Source: Bacteroidia bacterium (lineage in GTDB: Bacteria; Bacteroidota; Bacteroidia; Cytophagales; Cyclobacteriaceae). From it: a stretch of DNA of 6,285 bases. The translations under genes and the position numbers were made by a program. This document shows positions 6,200 to 6,285 of this stretch, one piece after another. Positions within the stretch are counted from its first letter, which is position 1. Each line of letters begins with the position of its first letter. The stretch spans positions 1-6,285 of the forward strand of contig JANXRR010000036.1 in assembly GCA_025356795.1 (NCBI GenBank), written 5' to 3'. The notes below the pieces were generated by a model. That model made no database searches, was not told the DNA's origin, and worked only from the letters and a program-made list of their open reading frames with translations.

Positions 6200-6285
6200 A
6201 TGGATTTGCAAGAAGCTTGGAAAAAATTAGATAAGAGTAAATTCAATGTGCCATTGCCCAATGGAAATGAAATCAACATCAGGCG
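6200..6285 (+). CDS. Unidentified protein downstream of the sigma factor, 5' part only
   Basis: An ATG at 6200, one base after the sigma-factor stop, opens a frame that continues to the window end: 28 codons plus two bases. The visible N-terminus begins MDLQEAWKKLDKSKF and continues NVPLPNGNEINIR. It is hydrophilic and has no signal peptide or membrane segment in the part seen. The tight spacing implies an operon with, and translational coupling to, the sigma gene. Genes in this position often encode an anti-sigma factor or a membrane protein with a cytoplasmic N-terminal part, so a regulatory partner is a reasonable guess. The fragment is too short to show a domain, and I do not assign a function. 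Confidence 0.7.
   Translation, partial: MDLQEAWKKLDKSKFNVPLPNGNEINIR

Overview
The window looks like a chromosomal housekeeping segment from a Bacteroidota bacterium, probably of the Cytophagales type. The clues are the gene order (DUF1573 lipoprotein, yajC, YbbR-like, coaE), an N-terminal MutS sequence close to that of Bacteroidota MutS, AT-rich DNA, no convincing Shine-Dalgarno sequences, and a TAnnTTTG-type promoter element directly before mutS. The taxonomic placement is from memory of family members, not from a search. No mobile element, CRISPR array, rRNA or tRNA was seen.

Left block, + strand (1-2893): the 3' end of a YtxH-family gene is followed by a DUF1573 lipoprotein gene, then a strong intrinsic terminator (943-980). 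After it come three closely packed genes: yajC (accessory subunit of the Sec translocon), a single-pass YbbR/CdaR-like protein and coaE (last step of CoA synthesis). The last two start with GTG, after gaps of 11 and 3 nt, so they are probably co-transcribed with yajC.

Middle, - strand (2896-5499): a full-length mutS mismatch-repair gene converges on coaE with only 2 nt between the stop codons. A likely promoter -7 element lies 4 nt from its ATG, which would make the mRNA leaderless or nearly so.

Right block, + strand (5500-6285): diverging from mutS is an ECF-type sigma-70 factor followed after 1 nt by the start of an unidentified gene cut by the window end. The sigma gene is the odd spot. 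The protein family extends upstream of the first conventional in-frame start (GTG 5785), but that upstream frame has no ATG, GTG or TTG. It overlaps a 36-codon ORF with one hydrophobic segment, an A7 run and two mutually exclusive hairpins. This could be a non-AUG start, a frameshift or attenuation arrangement, or a sequence error. It is the only part of the window that ordinary annotation leaves unexplained; I see no strong evidence for a wholly new system.
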